Origin: Halioxenophilus sp033283405
Lineage (GTDB): Bacteria; Pseudomonadota; Gammaproteobacteria; Pseudomonadales; Cellvibrionaceae
Direction of reading: 5' to 3'
Assembly (NCBI RefSeq): GCF_033283405.1
Contig: NZ_JAWMQR010000008.1
Span: forward strand, 62,001 to 126,000
DNA length: 64,000 nt
Shown here: one piece after another, positions 52,743-61,788 of the stretch
How positions within the stretch are numbered: the first letter of the stretch is position 1
Layout: each line of letters starts with the position of its first letter
The notes under the pieces: model-generated
What the model was told of the DNA's origin: nothing
What the model saw: only the letters and a program-made list of their open reading frames with translations
Database searches by the model: none
Made by a program: the position numbers and the translations under genes

Positions 52743-53801
52743 ATGAATCAGACTAATAAAATAATTACAGAACAACAGACACTCAGCCTCGCCCTGGCCC
52801 AGGCTGCCGGCTACATCGCCAGCCAGCAACAGGCAGACGGCTGCATCCCCTGGTATAAGGGGCAGATGGCCGACCCCTGGGATCACGTCGAAGCGGCCAT
52901 GGGCCTGGCCGTGGGCGGCTATTACCAGGAGGCAAAGCGCGCCTACCAATGGCTGGCCGCCAACCAAAATAGCGATGGCAGCTGGTTCAGCCAGTATGGC
53001 GAGCTGACCGAAACCTACCACGACCTGCCGCCGGGCGAGCTGCGCCAGAGCCACCACGCCGCCTACCTAGCCACCGGCCTCTGGCACTACTGGTTGGCGA
53101 GCGGCGAGCGCCTGCTTTTGGAGGAGCTCTACCCCTGCCTGGAGCGAGCCATGGCCTTTACCCTGGCCCTGCAAACCGACGACGGCGATATTCTCTGGGC
53201 GGTGGACTCAAGCAAGGACGCCCTGGATGACTCACTGATCACCGCCTGCAGCGCTATCTACAAAAGTCTGGATTGTGCTTTGCAAATAAACGGGTTATTA
53301 AACTGCGAGCGTCCCGACTGGGTCCGCGCCTATCATGAGCTGGGCCGGGCACTGCGCGACAAGCCCGAGCGCTTCGACCGCCACTGGAGCTCAAAAAAAC
53401 GCTACGCCATGGACTGGTTCTACCCGGTGTTATCGGGTGTGGTGCGCGGCCTGCCAGCCCAACAGCAACTGCAGTCGCGCTGGCAGGAGTTTGTTGTCGA
53501 CGACCTCGGCTGCCTCTGTGTCAACGATCACCCGTGGGTCACCATGGCCGAGTCGGCAGAGCTCTGCCTGGCGCTGGCCAGTTGTGGCGACCAGCGCCGC
53601 GCCCGGCAGATTTTGGCTCAGCTGCTACAGTTTCAAGATGATCAGGATGGTGGTTTTTGGACCGGTTATGTCTACACCGATGAAGCCCTTTGGCCAGAGG
53701 AGAAAACCACCTGGACGGCAGCGGCGGTACTACTCGCCGCCGACGCCCTTTACGAGCTGACACCCGCGGCTAACATTTTCAAAACGCATCACCCGTTGTA
53801 A
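52743..53801 (+). CDS. Predicted alpha/alpha-toroid protein (prenyltransferase / squalene-cyclase-like fold)
   Basis: 352 aa, soluble, built from helical hairpin repeats with QxxDG(S/C)-type turns: QQQADGCIPW, NQNSDGSWFSQYG, LQTDDGDILWAV and QFQDDQDGGFWTGY. These resemble the QW-like repeats of terpenoid cyclase/prenyltransferase toroids, but no DxDD or DDxxD motif is evident, so terpene chemistry is not implied; a polysaccharide lyase or hydrolase-like toroid is another option. It lies between the methyltransferase gene (15 bp) and a binding-protein gene (8 bp). Confidence 0.75.
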   Translation: MNQTNKIITEQQTLSLALAQAAGYIASQQQADGCIPWYKGQMADPWDHVEAAMGLAVGGYYQEAKRAYQWLAANQNSDGSWFSQYGELTETYHDLPPGELRQSHHAAYLATGLWHYWLASGERLLLEELYPCLERAMAFTLALQTDDGDILWAVDSSKDALDDSLITACSAIYKSLDCALQINGLLNCERPDWVRAYHELGRALRDKPERFDRHWSSKKRYAMDWFYPVLSGVVRGLPAQQQLQSRWQEFVVDDLGCLCVNDHPWVTMAESAELCLALASCGDQRRARQILAQLLQFQDDQDGGFWTGYVYTDEALWPEEKTTWTAAAVLLAADALYELTPAANIFKTHHPL

Positions 53802-53809
53802 GTGGAGCA

Positions 53810-54667
53810 ATGAAGAGAACCGATTTCGCCAACAAACGCCCACGCTGCCATCAGCACGGCCACGCCAGTCGCTGGTGGCTAGTCAGCTGGCTCTGGCTAC
53901 TGATCCTGCCAAGCCTGGTGATGGCCGAGGCCCAGCCGAAAAAATTGGTGGTCGGTTACGCACTCTGGCCGCCATTTACACTGGAGGATGAGCGCGGACA
54001 GTTAAGTGGTGTTGATATCGAGATACTCACCCAGGCATTGGCCGACTACGACTACAGCATTGAATTTCAAAAACTGCCTTTTACCCGGCGGCTGCAAGGT
54101 CTCTCGGCAGGCACGGTCGATGTGGTCAACTCAGCCACCCTAACCAGCGACCGCGCGGCCTACGCCTACTTCTCCGAGCCCTACTACAGCGAGAAATACC
54201 AGCTTTATGTGCGCCCGGAAGACCACGCCAAGTTTGCCAATAAATCGTTGAATGAACTGCTCGACCAGGGCTTCCAGATTGGCATTGAACGCGGCTCCTC
54301 CTACGACGACAGTTTTAATACCATTCTGGCTAATAGCGATTATCGGGCACAGATCCATGCCGTACCCAGCATGCAGCAAAATTATCGCAAGCTGCTCTCC
54401 AACCGTATCGATGGCTTTATTCACGAAAGCTCTTCGTTCACCTACCAACAGGCAATGAACCATAACACTATGGACGTGGTACCCCTGTTAAGCTCGGACG
54501 AGGTGTATCAACATTTTATGTTCAGTAAAATTTCCACCAATGAGCAGTTGCTGCGCGACTTTAATGAAGGCTTAAAGAAACTGAGAGAGAGTGGCGAGTA
54601 TACAAAGATTTTCCAGCGGCATGCGGCGGAGCCCTGGATGCTTTCACCACCCGGGAAAAACCCCTGA
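53810..54667 (+). CDS. Periplasmic substrate-binding protein, SBP_bac_3 family
   Basis: 285 aa. After a His/Arg-rich N-terminus a signal peptide (WWLVSWLWLLILPSLVMAEA) leads into a type II binding-protein fold: LVVGYALWPPFTLEDERGQLSGVDIEIL, LPFTRRLQGLSAGTVDVVNS and SEPYYSEKYQLYV. No ABC permease or ATPase genes are adjacent, so it may be an orphan solute sensor or binding protein. The 8-bp spacing from the toroid gene indicates cotranscription with the GT4-methyltransferase-toroid genes. Confidence 0.88.
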   Translation: MKRTDFANKRPRCHQHGHASRWWLVSWLWLLILPSLVMAEAQPKKLVVGYALWPPFTLEDERGQLSGVDIEILTQALADYDYSIEFQKLPFTRRLQGLSAGTVDVVNSATLTSDRAAYAYFSEPYYSEKYQLYVRPEDHAKFANKSLNELLDQGFQIGIERGSSYDDSFNTILANSDYRAQIHAVPSMQQNYRKLLSNRIDGFIHESSSFTYQQAMNHNTMDVVPLLSSDEVYQHFMFSKISTNEQLLRDFNEGLKKLRESGEYTKIFQRHAAEPWMLSPPGKNP

Positions 54668-54785
54668 CGGTTGCCCTGACTCAAACCCGTTGTCGGCGGC
54701 GCTGTTAAATTGGCTGCCCTGATCGCTTGCTCGCGACCCCGCCAACAGCAAAGCTGCCGCCGGATTACCAACAGAGAAGAATCCC

Positions 54786-55508
54786 ATGACCTATTGTGTC
54801 GCCATGTGCCTGGAACAGGGCCTGTTATTTGGCGCAGATACGCGCACCAACGCCGGTGTCGATCACATCTCCACCTTTCGCAAGTTATACACGTTCCAGC
54901 AGGCCAAGAGCCACGCGATTGTGCTGCTCTGCTCGGGCAATTTGGCCACCAGCCAAAGTTTGATTGAACTGTTGCGCCGGGATTTAAGCGAGCAAAAAGA
55001 GCACATCCTCAGCCAGCAGTCGCTGTTTGATGTCGCCCGCCTGATCGGCCAAAAACTGTACAGCATCATTCAGGAGGTGAGCCATGACGATAAAACTTCC
55101 GCACCCAACTTCTCCGGCAATATTTTGCTGGGCGGACAGATCAAAGGGGAGTCACCGCGGCTGTTTCAGGTCTACCCGCAGGGCAATTTCATCGAGGCCA
55201 CCCGTGAAACCCCCTACCTGCAAATTGGCGAACACAAATATGGCAAGCCGATTCTCGATCGGGTAGTGCGCTTTGCCACACCGTTAACGCTGGCCCTGAA
55301 CTCAATGATTGTCTCTCTCGACTCCACCATAAAATCCAATTTATCGGTGGGCCTGCCGATGGATATTCTGGTGTATGAAAAAGATTCGTTCGACCTCACC
55401 CGCCAGCGGCGCTTCACCGAATACGACGAAGACTATTTAAAAATGCGGCAGTATTGGAACAGTGGCGTTAACCAGCTGTTAGAACAATTTCCAACACCCA
55501 AGGTATAA
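54786..55508 (+). CDS. Anbu, ancestral proteasome-type beta subunit
   Basis: 240-aa Ntn-hydrolase of the proteasome-like Anbu family. After Met removal the N-terminus is Thr1 (TYCVAMCLEQGLLFGADTRTNAG), with Asp17 and Lys32 (STFRKLYTF), the proteasome catalytic triad, followed by the family core LLCSGNLATSQSLIELLRRD and NILLGGQIKG. Anbu proteins assemble into open helical rings and lack a known unfoldase. The family is typically linked to circularly permuted ATP-grasp, alpha-E and transglutaminase genes, as seen here 330 bp downstream. Peptide substrate unknown. Confidence 0.92.
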   Translation: MTYCVAMCLEQGLLFGADTRTNAGVDHISTFRKLYTFQQAKSHAIVLLCSGNLATSQSLIELLRRDLSEQKEHILSQQSLFDVARLIGQKLYSIIQEVSHDDKTSAPNFSGNILLGGQIKGESPRLFQVYPQGNFIEATRETPYLQIGEHKYGKPILDRVVRFATPLTLALNSMIVSLDSTIKSNLSVGLPMDILVYEKDSFDLTRQRRFTEYDEDYLKMRQYWNSGVNQLLEQFPTPKV

Positions 55509-55839
55509 CCGCTGGTCGTTTTTGAAACAGGCAGTAGTTGACTAAAAATGGCTGGCATAATTACTGCTGTTTGACTCCAATAGTGCCTGGGCAGAACCGG
55601 CACTTGTACACTGGTGACAAGCGCTACCTCGCTTTGGAAGAGCTTGTTATCATGGCTGCTTTGCGCCTATCCACAGCAGCGAAAGTAAACGGCGCGTAAG
55701 TGTGAGAGCAGGGCCCCCTTTTCCACATGGCCACATCACTGCCCTGCCAACAGACCGTCAAACGAAAACAGGGTCATAGACCTAGCCCGTTAAATCGTGA
55801 CAGAGCGATTGCAGCTAGACCACAGGAGCAAGGCTCTTT
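55509..55839. other. Intergenic region before the ATP-grasp gene
   Basis: 331 bp without a gene. It should carry the promoter of the ATP-grasp-alpha-E-transglutaminase operon. A GCAGTA / TACTGC inverted pair frames 55529-55567, and CTTGT / ACAAG lies near 55602-55620. TTGACT occurs near 55537 and 55571 but without a -10 at correct spacing. An AGGAGC / AAGG ribosome site lies 6-17 bases before the ATG at 55840. Confidence 0.4.
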
Positions 55840-57294
55840 ATGAGTATCCGATGGACAGACTATCCCGCCAGTGGATTTTACGACGAACTCATCAACCAAC
55901 GCGGCAACGCCCGCCAACCCGCTAAACGCCTCGCCAATTACCTCGCCCGACTCGGCAGCGACGAGTTGCAGCAGCGTCGGCAGTTGGCCGACGCCACCGT
56001 TCAGGACATGGGGGTCAGCTTCACCGTCTACACCGATGAGGGTAATATCGACCGCGCCTGGCCGTTCGATATTATTCCGCGCATTATTCCCGCCAAAGAG
56101 TGGAATCAGATCGCAGCCGGTTTGAAGCAGCGCCTGCAGGCGCTGAATATGTTTATCAACGATCTTTACCACGAGCAGGCGATCATCAAAGACGGTGTCA
56201 TCCCCGCCTACCTGATTGAGAAGTCGAAAAACTTCCGGCCCGAGTGCATTGGCGTTAAGCCCGCTTTTGGGGTGTGGGCACACATCTGTGGTTCCGATTT
56301 GGTGCGCGACAAAGATGGCCAGATGTACGTACTGGAAGATAACCTGCGCGTCCCCTCCGGCGTCTCCTACATGCTGGAAAATCGCGCCATCACCAAACGG
56401 GTGTTGCCAGAGGTCTTCAGCCGGGAGAACGTCCTGCCGGTGGACGACTACCCATCGCGCCTGTTCGATACCCTGGCCGCTCTCTCACCGCGCAAGGTAA
56501 AGCAGCCGGAGATTGTGGTCCTCACCCCGGGCATCTATAACTCCGCCTACTTTGAACACGCCTTCCTTGCGCAACAAATGGGCGCGGAATTGGTGGAGGG
56601 CTCCGACCTGCTGGTGGGCGAGGATGACTGTGTTTATATGCGCACCATCAAAGGTCGCGAGCGGGTGGATGTGATCTACCGCCGCATTGACGATATGTTT
56701 ATCGACCCGGAAGTATTCAACAAAGACTCCATGCTGGGGGTACCGGGCCTGATGCGCGCCTGGAAAAAAGGCAATGTGGCCCTGGCCAACGCCCCCGGCG
56801 CCGGCGTCGCCGACGATAAAGTGGTGTATGCCTACGTGCCCCAAATTATCGAGTACTACCTGGGCGAGAAGCCGCTGATCCCCAACGTAGAAACCTACCT
56901 GTGCGATAACGCCGACCAACGCGCCTACGTACTCGACAACCTCGACAAACTGGTGGTGAAACCGGCCAACGAATCGGGCGGTTACGGCATGCTGGTGGGG
57001 CCACACTCCACCAAAAAGGATCAGGAAAAGTTTGCCAAACTGATTAAAGCCAACCCTCGAAACTACATTGCCCAGCCAACCCTGAGCCTCTCCACGGCAC
57101 CGACGCTGGTCGATGGCGGCGTTATGGAGCCGCGCCATCTGGATCTGCGGCCCTTTATTCTCCAGAGCCGGGATCTCTACGTCACCACCGGCGGCCTGAC
57201 CCGGGTGGCGATGGTCAAGGGGTCACTGGTGGTCAACTCCTCCCAGGGCGGTGGCAGTAAAGACACCTGGATTGTCGATACGGAGGCCAAATAA
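55840..57294 (+). CDS. Circularly permuted ATP-grasp protein
   Basis: 484 aa of the DUF404/DUF407/DUF403-associated circularly permuted ATP-grasp type, a predicted ATP-dependent amide (peptide) ligase. Characteristic segments: FDIIPRIIPAKEWNQI, GLKQRLQALNMFINDLYHE, MYVLEDNLRVPSGVSYMLE, NKDSMLGVPGLMRAWKKGNV, LVVKPANESGGYGMLVGP and EPRHLDLRPFILQS. The ESGGYGM loop and HLDLRPF resemble the phosphate-grasping and metal sites. It is followed by alpha-E with 1 bp between stop and start, a fixed pair in bacteria. Confidence 0.93.
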   Translation: MSIRWTDYPASGFYDELINQRGNARQPAKRLANYLARLGSDELQQRRQLADATVQDMGVSFTVYTDEGNIDRAWPFDIIPRIIPAKEWNQIAAGLKQRLQALNMFINDLYHEQAIIKDGVIPAYLIEKSKNFRPECIGVKPAFGVWAHICGSDLVRDKDGQMYVLEDNLRVPSGVSYMLENRAITKRVLPEVFSRENVLPVDDYPSRLFDTLAALSPRKVKQPEIVVLTPGIYNSAYFEHAFLAQQMGAELVEGSDLLVGEDDCVYMRTIKGRERVDVIYRRIDDMFIDPEVFNKDSMLGVPGLMRAWKKGNVALANAPGAGVADDKVVYAYVPQIIEYYLGEKPLIPNVETYLCDNADQRAYVLDNLDKLVVKPANESGGYGMLVGPHSTKKDQEKFAKLIKANPRNYIAQPTLSLSTAPTLVDGGVMEPRHLDLRPFILQSRDLYVTTGGLTRVAMVKGSLVVNSSQGGGSKDTWIVDTEAK

Positions 57295-57295
57295 G

Positions 57296-58225
57296 ATGCT
57301 GGCACGCGTCGCTGAACGACTCTATTGGGCCGCCCGCTATCTGGAGCGCGCCGAAAACACCGCCCGCCTGGTGAGTGTCTACGATAACCTGCTCTACGAC
57401 CTGCCCAAGGGTATGATCGAGATCTCCTGGTTTAACCTGGTCGATTTAAACAGTGCCGCCGAGCTGTTTGATAAACGCTACAAGGTGCGCAGTGAACGCA
57501 ACGTGGTGAAGTTTCTGCTGCTCGACGACGACAACCCCAGCTCCCTGCGCTCGTCGGTGCGCTATGTGCGCGAGAACTTCCGCACCACCCGTGATGTAAT
57601 CCCCCCGGCCGCCTGGGAACAGGTGAATGAGCTCAATATCTTCCTCACCAAACACGGCGACAGCTGCCTGACCCGCGCCCGCCGGCACGACTGTCTGACG
57701 GAGGTGATTGAACGCAGCCAGTCGCTCAACGGCCTGCTCACCGGTACCCTGATGCGCGATGCCGCCTGGGAGTTTCTCAAGCTCGGCCGCTGTATCGAAC
57801 GGGCCGATATGACCACCCGTATTCTCGATGCCGGCGCCGCCGTCACCGAAAACAGCGAAGTATTTGCCACCTCCAACCCAGCCCAGGTGATCTGGGGTAA
57901 TGTTTTGCGCTCCCAGGGGGCCTACATGAGTTACCGTCGGGCGGTGAAATCCACAGTGCGCGGCTCGGATGTTGCAAAGTTTCTGCTGGAAGAGCCCAAT
58001 CTTCCCCGCTCGGTAACCTACTGCCGCGCCCAACTGGCCGAAGCCGCCATCAAGCTTTCACAAGCCTCTGGTAGAAAGCTGGCTTTCCAAGTGAAGCTAC
58101 CAAGCTTCGCGATCGAAAAGGAAGATGATCTGGGTGCTGAGTTCCGTAACTACCTGAATGATTTGCAGTTGGCCCTGGGCATTGCCCACAACAACATCTG
58201 CAAACATTGGTTTGCCCGCGACTAG
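57296..58225 (+). CDS. Alpha-E domain-containing protein (DUF403)
   Basis: 309-aa all-helical protein: MLARVAERLYWAARYLERAENTARL is the family start with the conserved ERAEN, and AAWEFLKLGRCIERADMTTRIL repeats the pattern in the second half. Proposed to act with the ATP-grasp enzyme and a transglutaminase in peptide modification; no activity is proven. The ATG at 57296 (CGGAGG 10-15 bases upstream) overlaps the end of the ATP-grasp gene's ribosome-site region; a start at 57251 inside that gene is not family-like. Confidence 0.92.
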   Translation: MLARVAERLYWAARYLERAENTARLVSVYDNLLYDLPKGMIEISWFNLVDLNSAAELFDKRYKVRSERNVVKFLLLDDDNPSSLRSSVRYVRENFRTTRDVIPPAAWEQVNELNIFLTKHGDSCLTRARRHDCLTEVIERSQSLNGLLTGTLMRDAAWEFLKLGRCIERADMTTRILDAGAAVTENSEVFATSNPAQVIWGNVLRSQGAYMSYRRAVKSTVRGSDVAKFLLEEPNLPRSVTYCRAQLAEAAIKLSQASGRKLAFQVKLPSFAIEKEDDLGAEFRNYLNDLQLALGIAHNNICKHWFARD

Positions 58226-58317
58226 CGGGCCAGAATATCCGCTAACACCCACCATTGGTACACAACCGGGCCCGCCTGGGGCTCGCTTGTCTCAACCGTT
58301 AGGAAAGGACGATTGCC

Positions 58318-61300
58318 ATGGCTATCCGTGTCAAGCTGCTGCACAAAACCCACTATAAGTTTGATCGCCCGGTGAACGTTGGCCCGCATGTTCTGCGTCT
58401 GCGCCCGGCACCCCACTCGCGCACCAAGATCCATGGCTACTCCCTGAAAGTGCTGCCCAAGGGCCACTTTTTAAACTGGCAACAGGACCCTTTCGGCAAC
58501 TACCAGGCGCGATTGGTCTTCCCGGAAAAGACCCGCGAACTCGGCTTCGAGGTGGAAGTGATCGCCGATATGACGGCCATCAACCCGTTCGACTTCTTCG
58601 TCGAGGATTACGCCGAGAACTTCCCCTTTGAGTACGACAAACAGCTGAAAAAGGAGCTGCTCCCCTACCTGGAGAAAGAGGAGGAGGACAGCCCCCTGCT
58701 AACAGCGTGGCTGGCCACCATCGACCGCAAAAAGAAGATGCGTATCATCGACTTTCTGGTGATGCTCAACAGCCGCCTGCAGCAGGAGATCGGCTACAAC
58801 ATCCGCATGGAACCGGGGGTGCAGAGCTGCCAGGAGACCCTGGAGATCAAACGCGGCTCCTGCCGGGATACCGGCTGGCTAATGGTGCAGATCCTGCGCC
58901 ACCTGGGGCTGGCCGCCCGCTTTACCTCCGGCTACCTGGTGCAGCTTACCGCCGACAAAGCCTCTCTCGATGGCCCCTCCGGCCCCGAGGCCGACTTCAC
59001 CGACCTGCACGCCTGGTGTGAAGTCTATGTGCCCGGCGCCGGCTGGGTGGGGCTCGACCCAACCTCCGGCCTGTTTGCCAGCGAGGGCCACATCCCCCTG
59101 GCCTGTACACCGCATCCGGTCTCCGCCGCGCCGGTCACCGGCGCCACCGACAAGTGTGAGGTGGAGTTCAGCTACTCCAACGAAGTGTTCCGCATCCACG
59201 AAGACCCGCGCGTTACCAAACCCTACGCCGAGGGCGACTGGGAGACCATCAAGGCCCTGGGCCACGCGGTCGATGAGGAGCTGGCCGCCGCCGGCGTCAA
59301 GCTGACCATGGGCGGCGAACCGACCTTTGTTTCGGTGGACGACATGGAGTCGGCCCAGTGGAACACCGACGCCCTCGGCGACGACAAACTGCGCCTGGCC
59401 AAGGATCTGCTACTGCGCCTGCGCGCCCGCTATGCCCCCGACGGCCTGCTGCACTACGGCCAGGGCAAGTGGTACCCGGGCGAAGAGGTGCCGCGCTGGG
59501 CGCTGGGCGTCTTCTGGCGCACCGACGGTCAGGCCATGTGGCACAACCCCGAGCTGCTGGCCCGGGTCGATAAAGATTACGGTTTTGGCGTGGCCGAAGC
59601 CGAGCAGTTCGGCAAGGCGCTGGCCACCCGTCTGGGGCTGGCCGAGAGCTATGTACAAACCGCCTACGAAGACACCCTGCACTACCTCGATATGGAAGAG
59701 CAGCTGCCGATCAACATCGACCCATTAAAAGCCGACCTGAAAGATGGCCTGGAACGCAAGCGCCTGGCCAAGCTGCTCAGGCGCGGCCTGAACACCCCCA
59801 CCGGCTTTGCCCTGCCGCTGGCCTGGGACTACGGCAACAGCGGCTGGATGAGTACCCACTGGGAGTTTCGCCGCGGCCACCTGGCGTTGATTCCCGGTGA
59901 TTCGCCCATGGGCTTCCGGCTGCCGCTGGACTCCCTGCCGCACTGGGATGAAAAAGAGCTGCGCCTCTACCGGGAGCCGGAACGCGATCCGTTTGAGACG
60001 CGCCCGGATACCATTCCCACCCCCGAGCTGACACCGCCGGAGATCGCCAATCAGATTACGGCGCCCTACATCTACACCGACGAGTACGGCACTATCAGCC
60101 CCGGGCCACGCCAGCTGATGACCGAATCCGCCGACGCCACTCTGGAAGAGCGCTTTGGCGAGCACAACTACGAAGGTGAGCGGGAGGAGATTGTCCGCTA
60201 CCTGGTGGCGACCCTGCGCACCACTCTCTGCATCGAGCCGCGCGATGGCCGCATCCACCTGTTCCTGCCGCCCATGCAGTACCTGGAGCACTACGTCAAC
60301 CTGATCTGGGCCATCGAAAACACCGCCGCCCAGCTGCAGATGCCGGTGGTGATTGAGGGCTACGAACCGCCCCGCGACCACCGCCTGCAGAAGCTGCTGG
60401 TCACCCCCGACCCGGGCGTTATCGAGGTGAACATTCACCCCTCCAAATCCTGGGGCGAGCTGGTCGATAACACCTGTGGCCTCTATGAAGAGGCATTCTT
60501 CTCGCGCCTGGGTACCGACGCCTTTATGGTCGACGGGCGCCACACCGGCACTGGCGGCGGCAACCACATCACCCTAGGTGGCGCCAGCCCGGCCGAGAGC
60601 CCGATTCTGCAGCGCCCGGATATCCTGCGCAGCTTCGTCACCTACTGGCAGCACCACCCAGCGCTCTCCTATATGTTCTCGGGTATGTTTATCGGCCCTA
60701 CCTCCCAGGCTCCGCGGGTGGACGAAGGCCGCGACGAGATGCTCTACGAACTGGAGATCGCCTTCCAGCAGATGCCCGACGGCGAAGTCACCCAGCCCTG
60801 GCTGGTCGACCGGCTGATGCGCAACCTGCTGATCGATATTACCGGTAACACTCACCGCGCCGAGTTCTGTATCGACAAACTCTACGCTCCGGGCACCTCC
60901 AGTGGCCGCCAGGGTATTTTGGAGTTCCGCGGCTTTGAGATGCCGCCCCACGAACATATGGCGCTGGTGCAGGCGCTGCTGATTCGCAGCCTCTTCGCCC
61001 GCTTCTGGAAGAGCCCCTACAAAAAACCGCTGGTGCGCTGGGGTACCGAGCTGCACGATAAATTTATGCTGCCGCACTACGCCTGGGCCGATATGCGCGA
61101 AGTGGTCGACGACCTCAACCGCCACGGCTTCCCCTTCCAACTGGAGTGGCTGGCACCGTTTGAGGAGTTCCGCTACCCCCACTACGGCCGGGTACAGATC
61201 GACGATATTGAGCTGGAGCTGCGCTGGGCCATTGAACCCTGGCATGTGCTGGGTGAGGAGATCGCCAGTTTTGGCACCGCGCGCTATGTCGACTCCTCAG

Positions 61301-61788
61301 TGGAGCGGCTGCAAATTAAGGTGAGCGGCCTGACCGACAGCCGCTACGTGGTGGCTTGTAATGGCCGCCGCGTGCCCCTGCGCCCCACCGGCCGCCACGG
61401 CGAGTATGTGGCCGGGGTGCGCTACCGTGCCTGGGCACCACCCTCGGCACTGCACCCTACCATCGGTATTCACGCCCCCTTAACCTTCGACCTGATCGAC
61501 ACCTGGAACGGCCTGGCCATAGGCGGCTGCAGCTATCATGTCAGCCACCAGGGCGGGCTCAGCTACGATGACTTCCCGGTCAACGCCATCGCCGCCGAAA
61601 CCCGCCGCACCAACCGCTTCGAGGATTTCAACCACACCCAGGGGCCGTTTACCCCGCGTCCGGAGTACGACGCCATCCGCGAGTTCTTCCCCAGTCAGGA
61701 GCCACCCCGGCCGATGGCACCACCACCGGAAGAGCCCACCCACGAGTACCCGCACACCCTCGACCTGCGCCGTCAGTCGCGCTGGTAA
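58318..61788 (+). CDS. Transglutaminase-like protease fused to DUF2126
   Basis: 1156 aa. N-terminal bacterial transglutaminase module (residues about 1-260; beta-rich HKTHYKFDRPVNVGPHVLRLRP, then the catalytic Cys182 in KRGSCRDTGWL, His231 in DLHAWCEVYV and Asp247 in GLDPTSG), followed by a DUF2126 domain of about 850 residues (TMGGEPTFVSVDD, RWALGVFWRTDGQAMW, TGGGNHITLGGA, RVPLRPTGRHGEYVAGVRYRAW). DUF2126 shows ATP-grasp/amidoligase-like Gly-rich loops, so one polypeptide may both make and break amide bonds. Third gene of the operon with ATP-grasp and alpha-E, 92 bp after the latter. Confidence 0.93.
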   Translation: MAIRVKLLHKTHYKFDRPVNVGPHVLRLRPAPHSRTKIHGYSLKVLPKGHFLNWQQDPFGNYQARLVFPEKTRELGFEVEVIADMTAINPFDFFVEDYAENFPFEYDKQLKKELLPYLEKEEEDSPLLTAWLATIDRKKKMRIIDFLVMLNSRLQQEIGYNIRMEPGVQSCQETLEIKRGSCRDTGWLMVQILRHLGLAARFTSGYLVQLTADKASLDGPSGPEADFTDLHAWCEVYVPGAGWVGLDPTSGLFASEGHIPLACTPHPVSAAPVTGATDKCEVEFSYSNEVFRIHEDPRVTKPYAEGDWETIKALGHAVDEELAAAGVKLTMGGEPTFVSVDDMESAQWNTDALGDDKLRLAKDLLLRLRARYAPDGLLHYGQGKWYPGEEVPRWALGVFWRTDGQAMWHNPELLARVDKDYGFGVAEAEQFGKALATRLGLAESYVQTAYEDTLHYLDMEEQLPINIDPLKADLKDGLERKRLAKLLRRGLNTPTGFALPLAWDYGNSGWMSTHWEFRRGHLALIPGDSPMGFRLPLDSLPHWDEKELRLYREPERDPFETRPDTIPTPELTPPEIANQITAPYIYTDEYGTISPGPRQLMTESADATLEERFGEHNYEGEREEIVRYLVATLRTTLCIEPRDGRIHLFLPPMQYLEHYVNLIWAIENTAAQLQMPVVIEGYEPPRDHRLQKLLVTPDPGVIEVNIHPSKSWGELVDNTCGLYEEAFFSRLGTDAFMVDGRHTGTGGGNHITLGGASPAESPILQRPDILRSFVTYWQHHPALSYMFSGMFIGPTSQAPRVDEGRDEMLYELEIAFQQMPDGEVTQPWLVDRLMRNLLIDITGNTHRAEFCIDKLYAPGTSSGRQGILEFRGFEMPPHEHMALVQALLIRSLFARFWKSPYKKPLVRWGTELHDKFMLPHYAWADMREVVDDLNRHGFPFQLEWLAPFEEFRYPHYGRVQIDDIELELRWAIEPWHVLGEEIASFGTARYVDSSVERLQIKVSGLTDSRYVVACNGRRVPLRPTGRHGEYVAGVRYRAWAPPSALHPTIGIHAPLTFDLIDTWNGLAIGGCSYHVSHQGGLSYDDFPVNAIAAETRRTNRFEDFNHTQGPFTPRPEYDAIREFFPSQEPPRPMAPPPEEPTHEYPHTLDLRRQSRW

